The notes below the pieces were generated by a model that worked only from the letters and a program-made list of their open reading frames with translations, ran no database searches and had not been told where the DNA came from. From positions 43,615 through 107,614 of the forward strand of contig NZ_WTAR01000030.1 in assembly GCF_013139515.1 (NCBI RefSeq): DNA of 64,000 nucleotides, written 5' to 3'. The number at the start of each line of letters is the position of its first letter. The stretch's first letter is position 1. This document shows positions 8,606 through 16,489 of the stretch, in pieces. This stretch comes from Lutibacter sp. (GTDB lineage: Bacteria; Bacteroidota; Bacteroidia; Flavobacteriales; Flavobacteriaceae). Position numbers and translations under genes: made by a program.

Positions 8606-9103
8606 ATGGCAGCAGTTGTTCAAATACATGAAATTACAAATACAAATACAGGTGTTGATAAAACAACAGATACCGTAAGATTCAAATCAGCAGATAATAC
8701 CACTGTTGATACAAATGATAGGATTCAGATTCCAGTTGCTGGATCTGATTATTCGTACACAAAACAGTTGAAAGTTTATGTTTCATCTGCTCCATCAGTT
8801 GATATTGATAATATTCAGGCATATTCTGATGGTACAAATGGTATGGGAACTGGAATTTCTGTAGAATATGATCTTCATACAACTTTTGTTACTCAAATAG
8901 ATACTACAATTGCAGGAACTGATTTGTTTACAATAACAAGTGGAAATGCAATTAATATGGATGCAATTAATACAGGGCCACATGCAACAACAGAAACTGG
9001 ATATGTAGGTGATGTTTTAAGATTACAAATGGCGGTTGCTTCAACTGCTGGTGCTGGTGCGGTTTCAGCAGAGGCCCTCACAGTGAGTTATGACGAGAGT
9101 TGA
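8606..9103 (+). CDS. Virion-associated beta-rich protein
   Basis: 165 residues, Thr/Ser/Asp/Ala-rich, with strand-like segments (QLKVYVSSAPSVDIDNI, GDVLRLQMAVAS). AGGAGG ten bases upstream gives strong initiation. The stop codon TGA lies inside a TTGACA box, so the 3' end overlaps a candidate promoter region for the inserted endonuclease gene. Probably a decoration or fibre protein; function unknown. Confidence 0.5.
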   Translation: MAAVVQIHEITNTNTGVDKTTDTVRFKSADNTTVDTNDRIQIPVAGSDYSYTKQLKVYVSSAPSVDIDNIQAYSDGTNGMGTGISVEYDLHTTFVTQIDTTIAGTDLFTITSGNAINMDAINTGPHATTETGYVGDVLRLQMAVASTAGAGAVSAEALTVSYDES

Positions 9104-9115
9104 CATTTAAGTATG

Positions 9116-9143
9116 TTGACATAATGCCGATAAGTATTATATT
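9116..9143 (+). promoter_or_regulatory. Sigma70-type promoter for the HNH gene
   Basis: TTGACA (9116-9121), 16-bp spacer, TATATT (9138-9143). A second TTGACA lies at 9100-9105 over the stop codon of the preceding gene. Transcription would start near 9150, after the upstream arm (9120-9128) of the start-codon hairpin, so this promoter would give an mRNA free of the hairpin while read-through mRNA would contain it. Confidence 0.55.
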
Positions 9144-9179
9144 GATAGTTAATATTAATTTATGCTTGGAGGCATTATG
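9120..9179 (+). promoter_or_regulatory. Start-codon sequestering hairpin (HEG type)
   Basis: CATAATGCC (9120-9128) is perfectly complementary to GGCATTATG (9171-9179), which holds part of the ribosome binding site and the ATG at 9177. The loop begins GATAAGTATTATATT and ends CTTGGA. The same layout with a different stem sequence precedes the GIY-YIG gene at 50402, and an imperfect version precedes the gene at 46040. Confidence 0.7.
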
Positions 9180-9755
9180 AAGATTCAAAGAAGAGAAGGT
9201 GGATTTTATCATTGGCAAAAACAAGAATCGGATACTAAATGTGCATGTGGATGTGGTGGATTTATAACTAATAGATCAGCAAAGGATAAAAAAAAGGGGA
9301 AAATTGAAGGATATTTAAAAGGGCATGGTTGGAGAGGAAAGAAAATGTCAGAATCTTCTAAACAAAAAATGAGAGAAAATCATGCAGATGTTAGTGGAAA
9401 AAATAATCCAAATTATGGTAAAGGTTTGTTTGGTGAAGATAATCCAAATTGGCAAGGTGGAAAAGTAGGGTTATTATATGGAGTTGGAAATAATCAGAAA
9501 GGCATTAATACAAACAAAGATAAAAAATTTAGAAAAGAAATAATAAAACGAGATAAAGAATGTGTTTTGTGTGGGAGAAAAGAAATGCTTTGTTGTCATC
9601 ACATTATTCCTTGGGTTGAAAATGAGAATATAAGATTTGATAAAAATAATTGTGTTACTCTTTGCAATAAATGTCATCCAAGGGCAGATAATAAACATCA
9701 TTACGAAAAATATAAATTAATGCTAGAAAGTTATGTTGACAATTTATTAATTTAG
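9177..9755 (+). CDS. HNH homing endonuclease
   Basis: Free-standing nuclease, 192 residues from ATG 9177; an upstream in-frame ATG at 9162 would place GGAGG inside the coding sequence. Order: CACGCGG zinc-like motif, NUMOD3-like stretches (SESSKQKMRENH and GKNNPNYGKG), then a C-terminal HNH: CVLCGRKEMLCCHHIIPW ... CVTLCNKCHPRAD with two CxxC pairs. Such enzymes cut intronless alleles and spread by recombination. It is inserted between virion genes and has its own promoter and hairpin, signs of a mobile unit. Confidence 0.8.
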   Translation: MKIQRREGGFYHWQKQESDTKCACGCGGFITNRSAKDKKKGKIEGYLKGHGWRGKKMSESSKQKMRENHADVSGKNNPNYGKGLFGEDNPNWQGGKVGLLYGVGNNQKGINTNKDKKFRKEIIKRDKECVLCGRKEMLCCHHIIPWVENENIRFDKNNCVTLCNKCHPRADNKHHYEKYKLMLESYVDNLLI

Positions 9756-9764
9756 GGGGTAATT

Positions 9765-10424
9765 ATGGGGAAAAAGATTTTAATAGGTGTTCCGACAAGT
9801 GGAGAAATAAATACTAGATTTGCTTTATCATTATTCAAATCTAGTATTTATTTAACTGAAAAAGGCTATTCTGTTGATATTAGATTTAATGAAGGGTCTT
9901 TAATATCAGCACAAAGAAATCATTTATCAAAAATTGCTTATGAATCAGAATGTGATTTATTATTTATTGATTCTGATATGACATTTAACCCTGAAGATAT
10001 AGAAAAGATTGTCGAATCTGAAAAAGATATAATTGGTGGTCTTTGCTACTCAAGAAGAGAACCATACTTTCCAATAATCTATAAAGATTTTGATGATGAA
10101 AAATTTGGATTTTCAAGAAAATTACCAAATGAATTTGAAGGTGATATAATTGAATGTATCGCAACAGGAACTGGAGTTTTATGTATTAAACATCAAGTTT
10201 TGAAAGTAATGCATAATGAAAAGTTTGTAAAAGCAAATGGATATCCATTTAATATGATCCAGTTAGATAATGGGGATCAACTAGGAGAAGATTTATCATT
10301 CTGTCTTAAAATTGCTAAAAAAACTAATTTTAAAATTTTCTGTGATATAACTGTTGATATTGGACATGTTGGAGATATGGCAATTACAAAAGAAACGTAT
10401 GAGGCTTATAATGGAAAGGAATAA
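9765..10424 (+). CDS. GT-A fold glycosyltransferase
   Basis: 219 residues. VGVPTSGEI-like N-terminal strand, a metal-binding DXD in LLFIDSDMTFNPEDI (residue ~69), and the acceptor-side motif GEDLSFCLKIAKK near residue 172 are typical of small GT-A (GT2-like) transferases using nucleotide sugars. It is paralogous to the gene at 15333 (shared plan SxRNxL, DxD, GED.xFC). Its place inside the virion operon suggests glycosylation of a particle protein or of host surface; the substrate is unknown. Confidence 0.7.
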   Translation: MGKKILIGVPTSGEINTRFALSLFKSSIYLTEKGYSVDIRFNEGSLISAQRNHLSKIAYESECDLLFIDSDMTFNPEDIEKIVESEKDIIGGLCYSRREPYFPIIYKDFDDEKFGFSRKLPNEFEGDIIECIATGTGVLCIKHQVLKVMHNEKFVKANGYPFNMIQLDNGDQLGEDLSFCLKIAKKTNFKIFCDITVDIGHVGDMAITKETYEAYNGKE

Positions 10425-10761
10425 GTCTTATAATTGGATAATAGAAACATTAGATGGTGAAAAACTTGAGCAGTATAACTCTGATGGTTCTGAAAATTCA
10501 TGGAAGGGGTTGAATAAGAAAAGAATTCACAAAGTATCGTTTATTCCTAATTCTCCATTTCTTAAACAACATGAATTAATTATAGATACTTTTAATGGGA
10601 ATTATTTTCAAAGAAGATTTGGAAGGGGTTTTTTAAAACAATCAAATCAATTTAAACTTTCTGAATATCTAAATTGCATAGTAACAAAACATTTTAGATT
10701 TTATTTAACAAGTGATGGTCAAGTAATAATCACCCCTAATAATTATGAAATAAAGGTATAG
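10411..10761 (+). CDS. Small conserved-looking phage protein
   Basis: 116 residues from ATG 10411, preferred because GAGG is placed seven bases upstream; it overlaps the glycosyltransferase end by 14 bases. Basic and aromatic-rich (NYFQRRFGRGFLKQ) with no motif I recognise. The overlap suggests coupled translation with the transferase. Function unknown. Confidence 0.5.
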   Translation: MERNKSYNWIIETLDGEKLEQYNSDGSENSWKGLNKKRIHKVSFIPNSPFLKQHELIIDTFNGNYFQRRFGRGFLKQSNQFKLSEYLNCIVTKHFRFYLTSDGQVIITPNNYEIKV

Positions 10762-10763
10762 AT

Positions 10764-11117
10764 ATGGCATTAGATAATTTCCAGGGAACAAGGGATATAA
10801 TTTTACAAACAAATTCTAAAGATGTTCCTTATTCATTCACATTTACTGTAAATTCAAGCGCAACAGCAAATGATGGAGCATTGCCATTTGGAACTAATGT
10901 TAGTACTGCTGTTGTTACAGCGCATATTGCCGAAACAGGTGTTGCAGATTCAGAAATTGTTGCTAATTCATCTGTTGGTTCAAATGTAGTTACTGTTGAT
11001 ATGACTTATCCATCAACTAATGGAGTTAATTGGTATCATTTAACTTTTGTGTTGACATTGGATAATGGAGCAATATTAGAATTTGATTATAATAGAGTAT
11101 ATGTGGAGGATAGATAA
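10764..11117 (+). CDS. Small beta-rich head-region protein
   Basis: 117 residues with an Ig-like strand pattern (YSFTFTVNSSAT, VTAHIAET, YHLTFVLTLDNGAILEFDYNRVYVEDR). It lies just upstream of, and overlaps by one base, the head-tail adaptor gene, a position where many siphophages carry small structural or accessory proteins. Function inferred from position. Confidence 0.5.
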   Translation: MALDNFQGTRDIILQTNSKDVPYSFTFTVNSSATANDGALPFGTNVSTAVVTAHIAETGVADSEIVANSSVGSNVVTVDMTYPSTNGVNWYHLTFVLTLDNGAILEFDYNRVYVEDR

Positions 11118-11932
11118 TGATTGTTACACCAAGTGAAATGAGAACATTTATTGGTGATATAGATGATTCTGAGTATGAATTTGTTTCTCCAACGCATGAT
11201 TCTGTTGAATCATTTGTTTCAAATTATTGTAATAGAACTTTTGAATCAACATCTTATACAAGAAAAAAATATTGTGGCAATGGAAGATCTATTTTAATAC
11301 TTGATGATTATCCACTAACCGCTGTTGATAGAGTGTCTATTGGAAATATAGGGGCAGTAAAGGTTAAAAACACAAACACTACTTCTAGTGCTTCTGTATC
11401 AGTAGTTTCTACTGGTCTTAGACTTGTAAAAGATGGAGTGGCAGATACTTCTGTCACATTTGTAGCAAATACAACAATGACAGCAATAATCAATGCAATC
11501 AATGCAATTTCTGGATGGTCTGCTGAATTATTGAATTCTTCATATGGAAGTTATAGATCAGCAGATTTAATTGAATCAGTTGGATTATCTGCAATAAATA
11601 ATAATTGGGTTGATTTAAAAATGCCAGATGATGCAGAAGATAATTTTTCTGCTGATCTAAGTACTGCTGTTCTTAAAAAGAATTCTGGTTGGCCTAGTGG
11701 ATTTAATAATATTTATATAGATTATACTGCTGGTTATACATCAACAACAATGCCTGAAGATTTAAAATTAGCTATAAAAATATTTACTAAATATATTTAT
11801 AATAAAAAAGAAGAGGAAACAATTGGTGTTGCTGAATATAGAGCAGAAAATCTTTGGGGTACTTTTGAAAAAGATCCAATGGGAAAAGAAGTAAGAATGA
11901 TTCTTAGTAAATATAAAAGAATGTTGGTATAA
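11117..11932 (+). CDS. Head-tail connector (adaptor, gp6-like)
   Basis: 271 residues. The N-terminus (VTPSEMRTFIGDIDDSEYEFVSPTHDSVESFVSNYCNR) and the C-terminal helix pair (PEDLKLAIKIFTKYIYNKKEEE ... GKEVRMILSKYKRM) match the adaptor proteins that dock under the portal. A beta-rich insertion of about 130 residues (around 75-200) makes it longer than the usual ~100-190 residues. Gene order (adaptor, head closure, neck, terminator) supports the call. Confidence 0.7.
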   Translation: MIVTPSEMRTFIGDIDDSEYEFVSPTHDSVESFVSNYCNRTFESTSYTRKKYCGNGRSILILDDYPLTAVDRVSIGNIGAVKVKNTNTTSSASVSVVSTGLRLVKDGVADTSVTFVANTTMTAIINAINAISGWSAELLNSSYGSYRSADLIESVGLSAINNNWVDLKMPDDAEDNFSADLSTAVLKKNSGWPSGFNNIYIDYTAGYTSTTMPEDLKLAIKIFTKYIYNKKEEETIGVAEYRAENLWGTFEKDPMGKEVRMILSKYKRMLV

Positions 11933-11934
11933 TT

Positions 11935-12276
11935 ATGATAGGCCCACGTATCAGACTGATGCTTCAATCAAATTCCAAAGTGTCGGATGGAATGGGTGGT
12001 TTTACTGACTCATGGATAGATGTTAGAGAATTGAAAGGAGTATTTATGAATAGAAAAGCTAAAGAGCTTTTTTCTAATCATTCTGAAAAGGTATCTTCTA
12101 ATCATTATTTCTCAGTAAAAAACATGAGAGATTTATATGTAGATGAAAGTTTTAGATTTTATTACAATAGTAAGGTATATGAAATAGTTTTTATAAGTAA
12201 TCCTGGTGAAAAAAAGAATATTACAATTTTCCATTTAGAAAAATATGAAGATAGTGGAAGTGGGAGTGGTTGCTAA
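11935..12276 (+). CDS. Head closure protein (Hc1, SPP1 gp16-like)
   Basis: 113 residues; pattern MIGPRIRLMLQSNSKVSDGMGGFTDSWIDVRELKG followed by RDLYVDESFRFYYNSKVYEIVFISNPGEKKNITIF matches the small beta-barrel stoppers that close the head exit channel. It starts three bases after the adaptor stop and overlaps the next gene in a TAATG junction. Confidence 0.75.
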   Translation: MIGPRIRLMLQSNSKVSDGMGGFTDSWIDVRELKGVFMNRKAKELFSNHSEKVSSNHYFSVKNMRDLYVDESFRFYYNSKVYEIVFISNPGEKKNITIFHLEKYEDSGSGSGC

Positions 12277-12746
12277 TGGCAAAAGCTGTTTGGTTTGATA
12301 AAGATATTGATTCAAAGATTGATAAAGCTTCAAAAAGAATTATCAAGGCTGGTTGTATTGCTTTGTCAAATGATTTAAAAGATATGATGGGTGGTAGCAA
12401 TGCTGGTCAACATCTTCCATACAGATCAAAGAAAAACCCAACTCAAACACATTGGAGTTCTAAACCTGGATCAGCACCAAATATTGATACTGGAGCATTG
12501 AAAGATTCTATTTCATGGGATACTTCATTTGGTGCTTCTGGTGGTGCAAGAAGAGGGTTAAATGAAGGAGTTAAAAGTCCAGGTGGTGGAAGATTTGTAA
12601 AAACTGGAGCGGTTGGAACTAATCATCCAGGTGCAAAAGCATTAGAGTTTGGATATTCTCCAAATAATTTAGCTCCAAGACCTTTTATGACTGTTGCTTA
12701 TGAATTTTTCAAACTCAATGATTTTTTAAGGAAATTTAGATTATGA
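12276..12746 (+). CDS. Neck / HK97 gp10-like tail completion protein
   Basis: 156 residues from ATG 12276 (TAATG overlap with the previous stop; an ATG six bases earlier is less likely). It has the family features SKPGSAPNIDTGALKDSISW and GTNHPGAKALEFGYSPNNLAPRPFM (compare GxxxxALExGxxxxxPRPF) of HK97 gp10-type proteins acting at the head-tail joint. It ends in an ATGA overlap with the inserted HNH gene. Confidence 0.75.
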   Translation: MAKAVWFDKDIDSKIDKASKRIIKAGCIALSNDLKDMMGGSNAGQHLPYRSKKNPTQTHWSSKPGSAPNIDTGALKDSISWDTSFGASGGARRGLNEGVKSPGGGRFVKTGAVGTNHPGAKALEFGYSPNNLAPRPFMTVAYEFFKLNDFLRKFRL

Positions 12747-13624
12747 ATAGCTTGTTAAAAATATGTACTAAATGTGGTCTTGAAGATGATATTAATAAAT
12801 TTCCTAAAGATAGACAAAAGAAAGATGGTAGACATCCTTGGTGTAGAGAATGTGTAAAAAAAAGAAATAAAGAATATTCTATAAATAACAAAGAAAAATT
12901 AAAAAAAAGTAGTAAGAAATATACAACTAAAAATAAAGAAAAAATGGATGAATATCATAAAAAATATAGAAGTGATAATAAGAAAAAAATAAGTGATTGG
13001 CATAAAAAAAATTATATTGATAACAAAGATAAAATTAATCTAAGTGGTTTTAATTATCGTAAAAACAATAAAGAGAAAATAAAATTAAAAGGTAAAAAAT
13101 ATAGAGATAACAATAGAGAAAAAATAAATAATTTTCATAAAGAATATAGATCATTAAAAGCAAAATACAAAGCATTGAAAAATAAATTAACTGTTGATGA
13201 ATCTCCAATAGAAGGAAAAAATGGTATCTTATTAGTTAAATGTAAGAAATGTAGGAAATACTTCAATCCAACAAATTTACAAGTTCAAAATAGAGTTCAA
13301 AGTTTATTAGGACAATCATCTGGAGAATCTAATTTGTATTGTTCTGATAAGTGTAAACAGAAATGTAGTATATATAATAAATGGAAAGATCAGTCTTTAA
13401 TTAATAAATATAATAAATCACGTTGCAATCAAAAAGTTAATAGACAAGCATTATTAGAAAATCAAATAGATAAATATGGATTTAATTTCTGTGAAAAATG
13501 TGGTAAAAAATCAGATTTATATATTCACCATAATATAATGATATCAAAAGATATCTCTATGGCAGATGATATGAGTCATCAAATATTAGTGTGTAAAGAA
13601 CATCATACACATGAGGGATGTTGA
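12743..13624 (+). CDS. HNH homing endonuclease with Lys-rich linker
   Basis: 293 residues. An N-terminal zinc finger (CTKCGLEDDINKF ... CRECVKK) leads into about six Lys/Asn-rich repeats of the type K.Y..NKEK, a central CKKCRKYF/YCSDKCK pair and a C-terminal HNH (CEKCGKKSDLYIHHN ... LVCKEHHTHEGC). The ATGA overlap with the upstream neck gene and the direct join to the tail-terminator gene show a precise insertion that keeps translational coupling. Confidence 0.7.
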   Translation: MNSLLKICTKCGLEDDINKFPKDRQKKDGRHPWCRECVKKRNKEYSINNKEKLKKSSKKYTTKNKEKMDEYHKKYRSDNKKKISDWHKKNYIDNKDKINLSGFNYRKNNKEKIKLKGKKYRDNNREKINNFHKEYRSLKAKYKALKNKLTVDESPIEGKNGILLVKCKKCRKYFNPTNLQVQNRVQSLLGQSSGESNLYCSDKCKQKCSIYNKWKDQSLINKYNKSRCNQKVNRQALLENQIDKYGFNFCEKCGKKSDLYIHHNIMISKDISMADDMSHQILVCKEHHTHEGC

Positions 13625-13625
13625 A

Positions 13626-14039
13626 ATGAATTTATTATTGGAAGGGTTGTGGCTAAAATCTCAAGAAGTAAGTGATTACAATACTTCTATTTCTGGTCAA
13701 CAATTTTTTGGTAAAAAACCAAGTTGTGCATCTGAACCATATGTAGTTTTAAACCTTATTGTTGGAACACATGATTCCTTTTTTGATTATACTGAGTCTA
13801 CAGATAAATTTGAAGATTTTACTATTCAATTTACAATAGTTTCTAAATCTGAATCACCAACTGAAGCAGGAAATATCCTTGAAGATTTAAAAGCCTTATA
13901 TGACAATGCAATATTGACTATTACTGGATATACAAATATTGAAATGAAAAGATTAACAGTTGTTGGCCCTGAATGGAATAATGATGATAGAATATATCTT
14001 TATTATATTAGATATGATGTCTCATTACAAGGGACTTGA
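13626..14039 (+). CDS. Tail terminator-like protein
   Basis: 137 residues from ATG 13626 (an earlier in-frame ATG at 13611 lies inside the HNH gene). It follows the neck gene order and has the alpha/beta pattern and spacing of tail terminator proteins (DUF3168/gpU-like): PYVVLNLIVG, TIQFTIVSKSESPTEAGNILEDL, IEMKRLTVVGPEW, IYLYYIRYDVSLQGT. These cap the tail tube and bind the neck. Its TGA stop forms part of the -35 box of the promoter that follows. Confidence 0.65.
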   Translation: MNLLLEGLWLKSQEVSDYNTSISGQQFFGKKPSCASEPYVVLNLIVGTHDSFFDYTESTDKFEDFTIQFTIVSKSESPTEAGNILEDLKALYDNAILTITGYTNIEMKRLTVVGPEWNNDDRIYLYYIRYDVSLQGT

Positions 14040-14064
14040 CATATATAAGACAAGTGTTTATAAT
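14036..14064 (+). promoter_or_regulatory. Consensus sigma70 promoter
   Basis: TTGACA (14036-14041), exact 17-bp spacer, TATAAT (14059-14064): a full consensus match in the middle of the virion operon. The stop codon of the upstream gene is the TGA of TTGACA. It would drive the sulfotransferase-glycosyltransferase genes with host RNA polymerase, independent of late transcription. Confidence 0.75.
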
Positions 14065-14096
14065 TAATAGATTATTAATTTTAATGGGGAGTGTAT

Positions 14097-14582
14097 ATGG
14101 GAAAAGACAATAAAACATTTATCATTTTATCAATGCATAGATCTGCATCAAGCCTTGTTGCAAAAGGATTGAATAATGCTGGTGTTAATATGGGGGAAAA
14201 TTTATTAAGTGGTCTTGCTGATAATCCTGAAGGCCATTTTGAAGATTTAGATTTTTTATATACCAATATTCATTTAATGAATGGTGATAATTGGAAAGAT
14301 GTTAATACTCCTATTAAAAATCTAAATATGAAATCATTAATTGAAAAGAAAGATATTAATCCATTATGGGGATGGAAAGATCCTAGAACTATTTTAACTA
14401 TTGAAAGATATTATGATTTACTAAATGATCCAATAATTGTTGCTTTATTTAGAAATCCAGAAAAGGTAGGAATGTCTTTAGAAAAACGTGGAGACATGAC
14501 TAAAAAGGAAGGTATTAAGTTAGCTAAAGAATATAATAAAAAACTGCTTTTATTTTTGAATAAAAGATTTGGGGAAGATTAA
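14097..14582 (+). CDS. Sulfotransferase-like protein
   Basis: 161 residues from ATG 14097 (GGGGAG five bases upstream; a GTG at 14091 overlaps that site). The N-terminal FIILSMHRSASSLVAKGL resembles the 5'-phosphosulfate-binding loop of PAPS-dependent sulfotransferases, and VALFRNPEKVGMSL resembles the 3'-phosphate-binding RxP...S motif. NPEGHFED and WGWKDPRTIL are common in bacterial and phage members. It is short for the family. With the adjoining glycosyltransferases it could sulfate a sugar on the virion or cell surface. Activity is inferred. Confidence 0.6.
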   Translation: MGKDNKTFIILSMHRSASSLVAKGLNNAGVNMGENLLSGLADNPEGHFEDLDFLYTNIHLMNGDNWKDVNTPIKNLNMKSLIEKKDINPLWGWKDPRTILTIERYYDLLNDPIIVALFRNPEKVGMSLEKRGDMTKKEGIKLAKEYNKKLLLFLNKRFGED

Positions 14583-14616
14583 TGAAAGGATATTTAGTTG
14601 AATAAAGGGGAAAAAT

Positions 14617-15207
14617 ATGATTTCTGTATGTATTCCATATATAAGAAAAGAAAAACTTAAATTTTGTATTGAAGCATTGCAAAATCAGAAAAATATAGAA
14701 AATTTTGAAGTTTTATTATATCATGATAAGGAAAGAATTGGATGTCCGTTATCTTTAAAGCATTTAGTTAGTAAATCAAGGAATGATTACATTGTATTTA
14801 TTGGTGATGACACAGTTCCCAATGAGAATATGTTAAGTGAAGCTTTAGTAAAAATGAATGAATTTGAAGGCGGTTGGGGGTTGGTTGGTTTTGATGATTC
14901 TTACAATAGCGGTGAAACTCATGCAAGTCATTGGATGGGACATAAAAAGCTATTAAGATATTTAGATGGAGAATTTTTTCATACTGGATATAAACATTGC
15001 TATTGTGATAATGAACTTATAGTTAGATGTAAAAGTATTAATAGATATAAATATGCAGAAAAAGCTAAATTATATCATGATCATCCAATGGTTCAGAAAA
15101 ATATGGGGTTGATGGATAAAGATTATAAAAAGGTATATTCACAAAAATATGTAAATATGGATTACAATTTATTTATAAAAAGATTAAAAAATAATTGGAA
15201 AGAGTAA
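14617..15207 (+). CDS. Family 2-like glycosyltransferase
   Basis: 196 residues. SVCIPYIRKEKLKFCIEALQNQ at the N-terminus, VSKSRNDYIVFIGDDTVPNENML with a DD pair (residue ~67) and a later LVGFDDSY segment fit GT2 glycosyltransferases. The gap to the previous gene is 34 bases with AGGGG upstream of the start, so it is probably cotranscribed from the 14036 promoter. The acceptor is unknown. Confidence 0.65.
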   Translation: MISVCIPYIRKEKLKFCIEALQNQKNIENFEVLLYHDKERIGCPLSLKHLVSKSRNDYIVFIGDDTVPNENMLSEALVKMNEFEGGWGLVGFDDSYNSGETHASHWMGHKKLLRYLDGEFFHTGYKHCYCDNELIVRCKSINRYKYAEKAKLYHDHPMVQKNMGLMDKDYKKVYSQKYVNMDYNLFIKRLKNNWKE

Positions 15208-15332
15208 TATACAAACCATCTAAAATTTAACTTTTTATCAATTATGCCGATAAGATAAGAATAATAACACTTTATATTTTTTTTGTTATTGTATTTAAGT
15301 ATTTAATTTAATAATTATATTGGGGAATATAA
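15208..15332 (+). other. Intergenic region with HEG-type motif relic
   Basis: No gene seen. ATGCCGATAAG (15244-15254) is the same string that forms the hairpin arm and loop start upstream of the HNH gene (9124-9134), but no matching downstream arm overlaps the start at 15333. AATAAC/GTTATT with a T8 run between may form a weak hairpin. The 16-mer shared with 1630 lies at 15293-15308. Confidence 0.4.
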
Positions 15333-16004
15333 ATGAATAATGAAAATTTCAAATTGGGGATTGCCCTTCCACTCACAGATGAAAAGATACATTCTAGGTT
15401 TTTTGATTCGTGGAATTTAATGTCAAAACCACCATATATTTATTTAAGGCCAATAAATCCAGGCCCGATTGACTCTGTAAGAAATGAATTAGTTAAACAA
15501 GCATTAGAAAGTGAATGTACTCATATTATAATGATGGATACAGATCAGGTATATGATCCAGAAACAATAGAGAAATTACTTGGGTTTGTTTTAAGTGATG
15601 AAAAATATAAAGTTTGTGGTGGAAAAGTTCATAGAAGATATCCACCATTTGATCATCTTTGCTTCAGAGGAATACCTGGAAAATATACATTAGTTAATGA
15701 CAAAGAAATAGAAAGTGGAAAGGTTATAGAAGTTGATGCAACAGGTTGTGGATGTATTTTATATGATATTGAAGTATTTAAAAAAATAGAACAGCCTTGG
15801 TTTGAATTTGGCAAAACAGATGAAAATAAAGATATTGGCGAAGATGTTAATTTTTGCCAAAAAATGAAAGAGAATGGATATAAGATATATGTAGATACTA
15901 GTTTAGATATAAAACATATGACAACTGTAGAGGTTGATTATAATTTGTATCTTTTATATAGACATATAAATAAATTGAAATTGAAATACGATAAGGAGGA
16001 TTAG
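15333..16004 (+). CDS. GT-A fold glycosyltransferase
   Basis: 223 residues, paralogous to the gene at 9765. Motifs: DSVRNELVKQALESECTHIIMMDTDQVYDPETI with the DXD (DTD, residue ~69), ATGCGCILYDIEVF, and GEDVNFCQKMKENGY (residue ~171). It lies between the sulfotransferase/GT2 pair and the tail tube gene. GGGG is placed eight bases before the start. A virion- or host-envelope-modifying role is inferred from context. Confidence 0.7.
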   Translation: MNNENFKLGIALPLTDEKIHSRFFDSWNLMSKPPYIYLRPINPGPIDSVRNELVKQALESECTHIIMMDTDQVYDPETIEKLLGFVLSDEKYKVCGGKVHRRYPPFDHLCFRGIPGKYTLVNDKEIESGKVIEVDATGCGCILYDIEVFKKIEQPWFEFGKTDENKDIGEDVNFCQKMKENGYKIYVDTSLDIKHMTTVEVDYNLYLLYRHINKLKLKYDKED

Positions 16005-16006
16005 TT

Positions 16007-16420
16007 ATGGCAGCAAAATCAGGAAGGTTATGCAGTATTAAATTAGGTACAAATCTAATACAATTAATGGGAACTTGGTCAATGCCTGGAGTTTCAACAG
16101 ATTTATTGGAATCTACAGCATTTGGTGACGATTGGAAACAGTTTAAAACAGGTTTATTGGATGGTGGTACAATTACATTCAATGGTTTGTATGATCCAGC
16201 AGATACAACTGGTCAGGATGCATTAAGAACAGCGAATGAAGATTCTACTGAATTGACTGATGTTAGGCTGTATATTGACTCTACAAGTTATTGGATTCCA
16301 ACTACTACAGGCCCTGCAAGTTACATGTTGGTTACGGATTGGGAGATTGGAGCAGATAAATCAGCATTGATGACTGCAAGTTTTAGTCTCAAGGTATCTG
16401 GAAAATTAGAACTTATTTAA
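16007..16420 (+). CDS. Major tail tube protein
   Basis: 137 residues; MAAKSGRLCSIKLGTNLIQLMGTWSMPGVSTDLLESTAFGDDWKQF, the GGTITFNGLYDPADTTGQD stretch and VTDWEIGADKSALMTASFSLKVSGKL match siphophage tube proteins of the TTP/phi13 type. GGAGG is six bases upstream. The next genes are the tape-measure chaperones, the usual order. Confidence 0.8.
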   Translation: MAAKSGRLCSIKLGTNLIQLMGTWSMPGVSTDLLESTAFGDDWKQFKTGLLDGGTITFNGLYDPADTTGQDALRTANEDSTELTDVRLYIDSTSYWIPTTTGPASYMLVTDWEIGADKSALMTASFSLKVSGKLELI

Positions 16421-16441
16421 TTAAAAATAAGTATTATATTT

Positions 16442-16475
16442 GGAGCAAGTGAAAAACCTTGCTCCTTACTTTAAA
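16442..16475 (+). terminator. Hairpin after the tail tube gene
   Basis: GGAGCAAG (16442-16449) pairs with CTTGCTCC (16458-16465) around TGAAAAAC. The following TTACTTTAAA is a weak tract, so partial termination that lowers expression of the chaperone and tape-measure genes is likely. Confidence 0.55.
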
Positions 16476-16489
16476 CAGGGGAAAAGATT

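Noticed and set aside
9162..9176. ATG 9162 as start of the HNH gene
   Set aside because: It lies before the GGAGG that serves ATG 9177, and the hairpin geometry covers 9177.
15237..15300. Fourth HEG-type start-codon hairpin before the glycosyltransferase
   Set aside because: The ATGCCGATAAG arm and loop are present but no complementary arm overlaps the start at 15333, so it is at best a relic.
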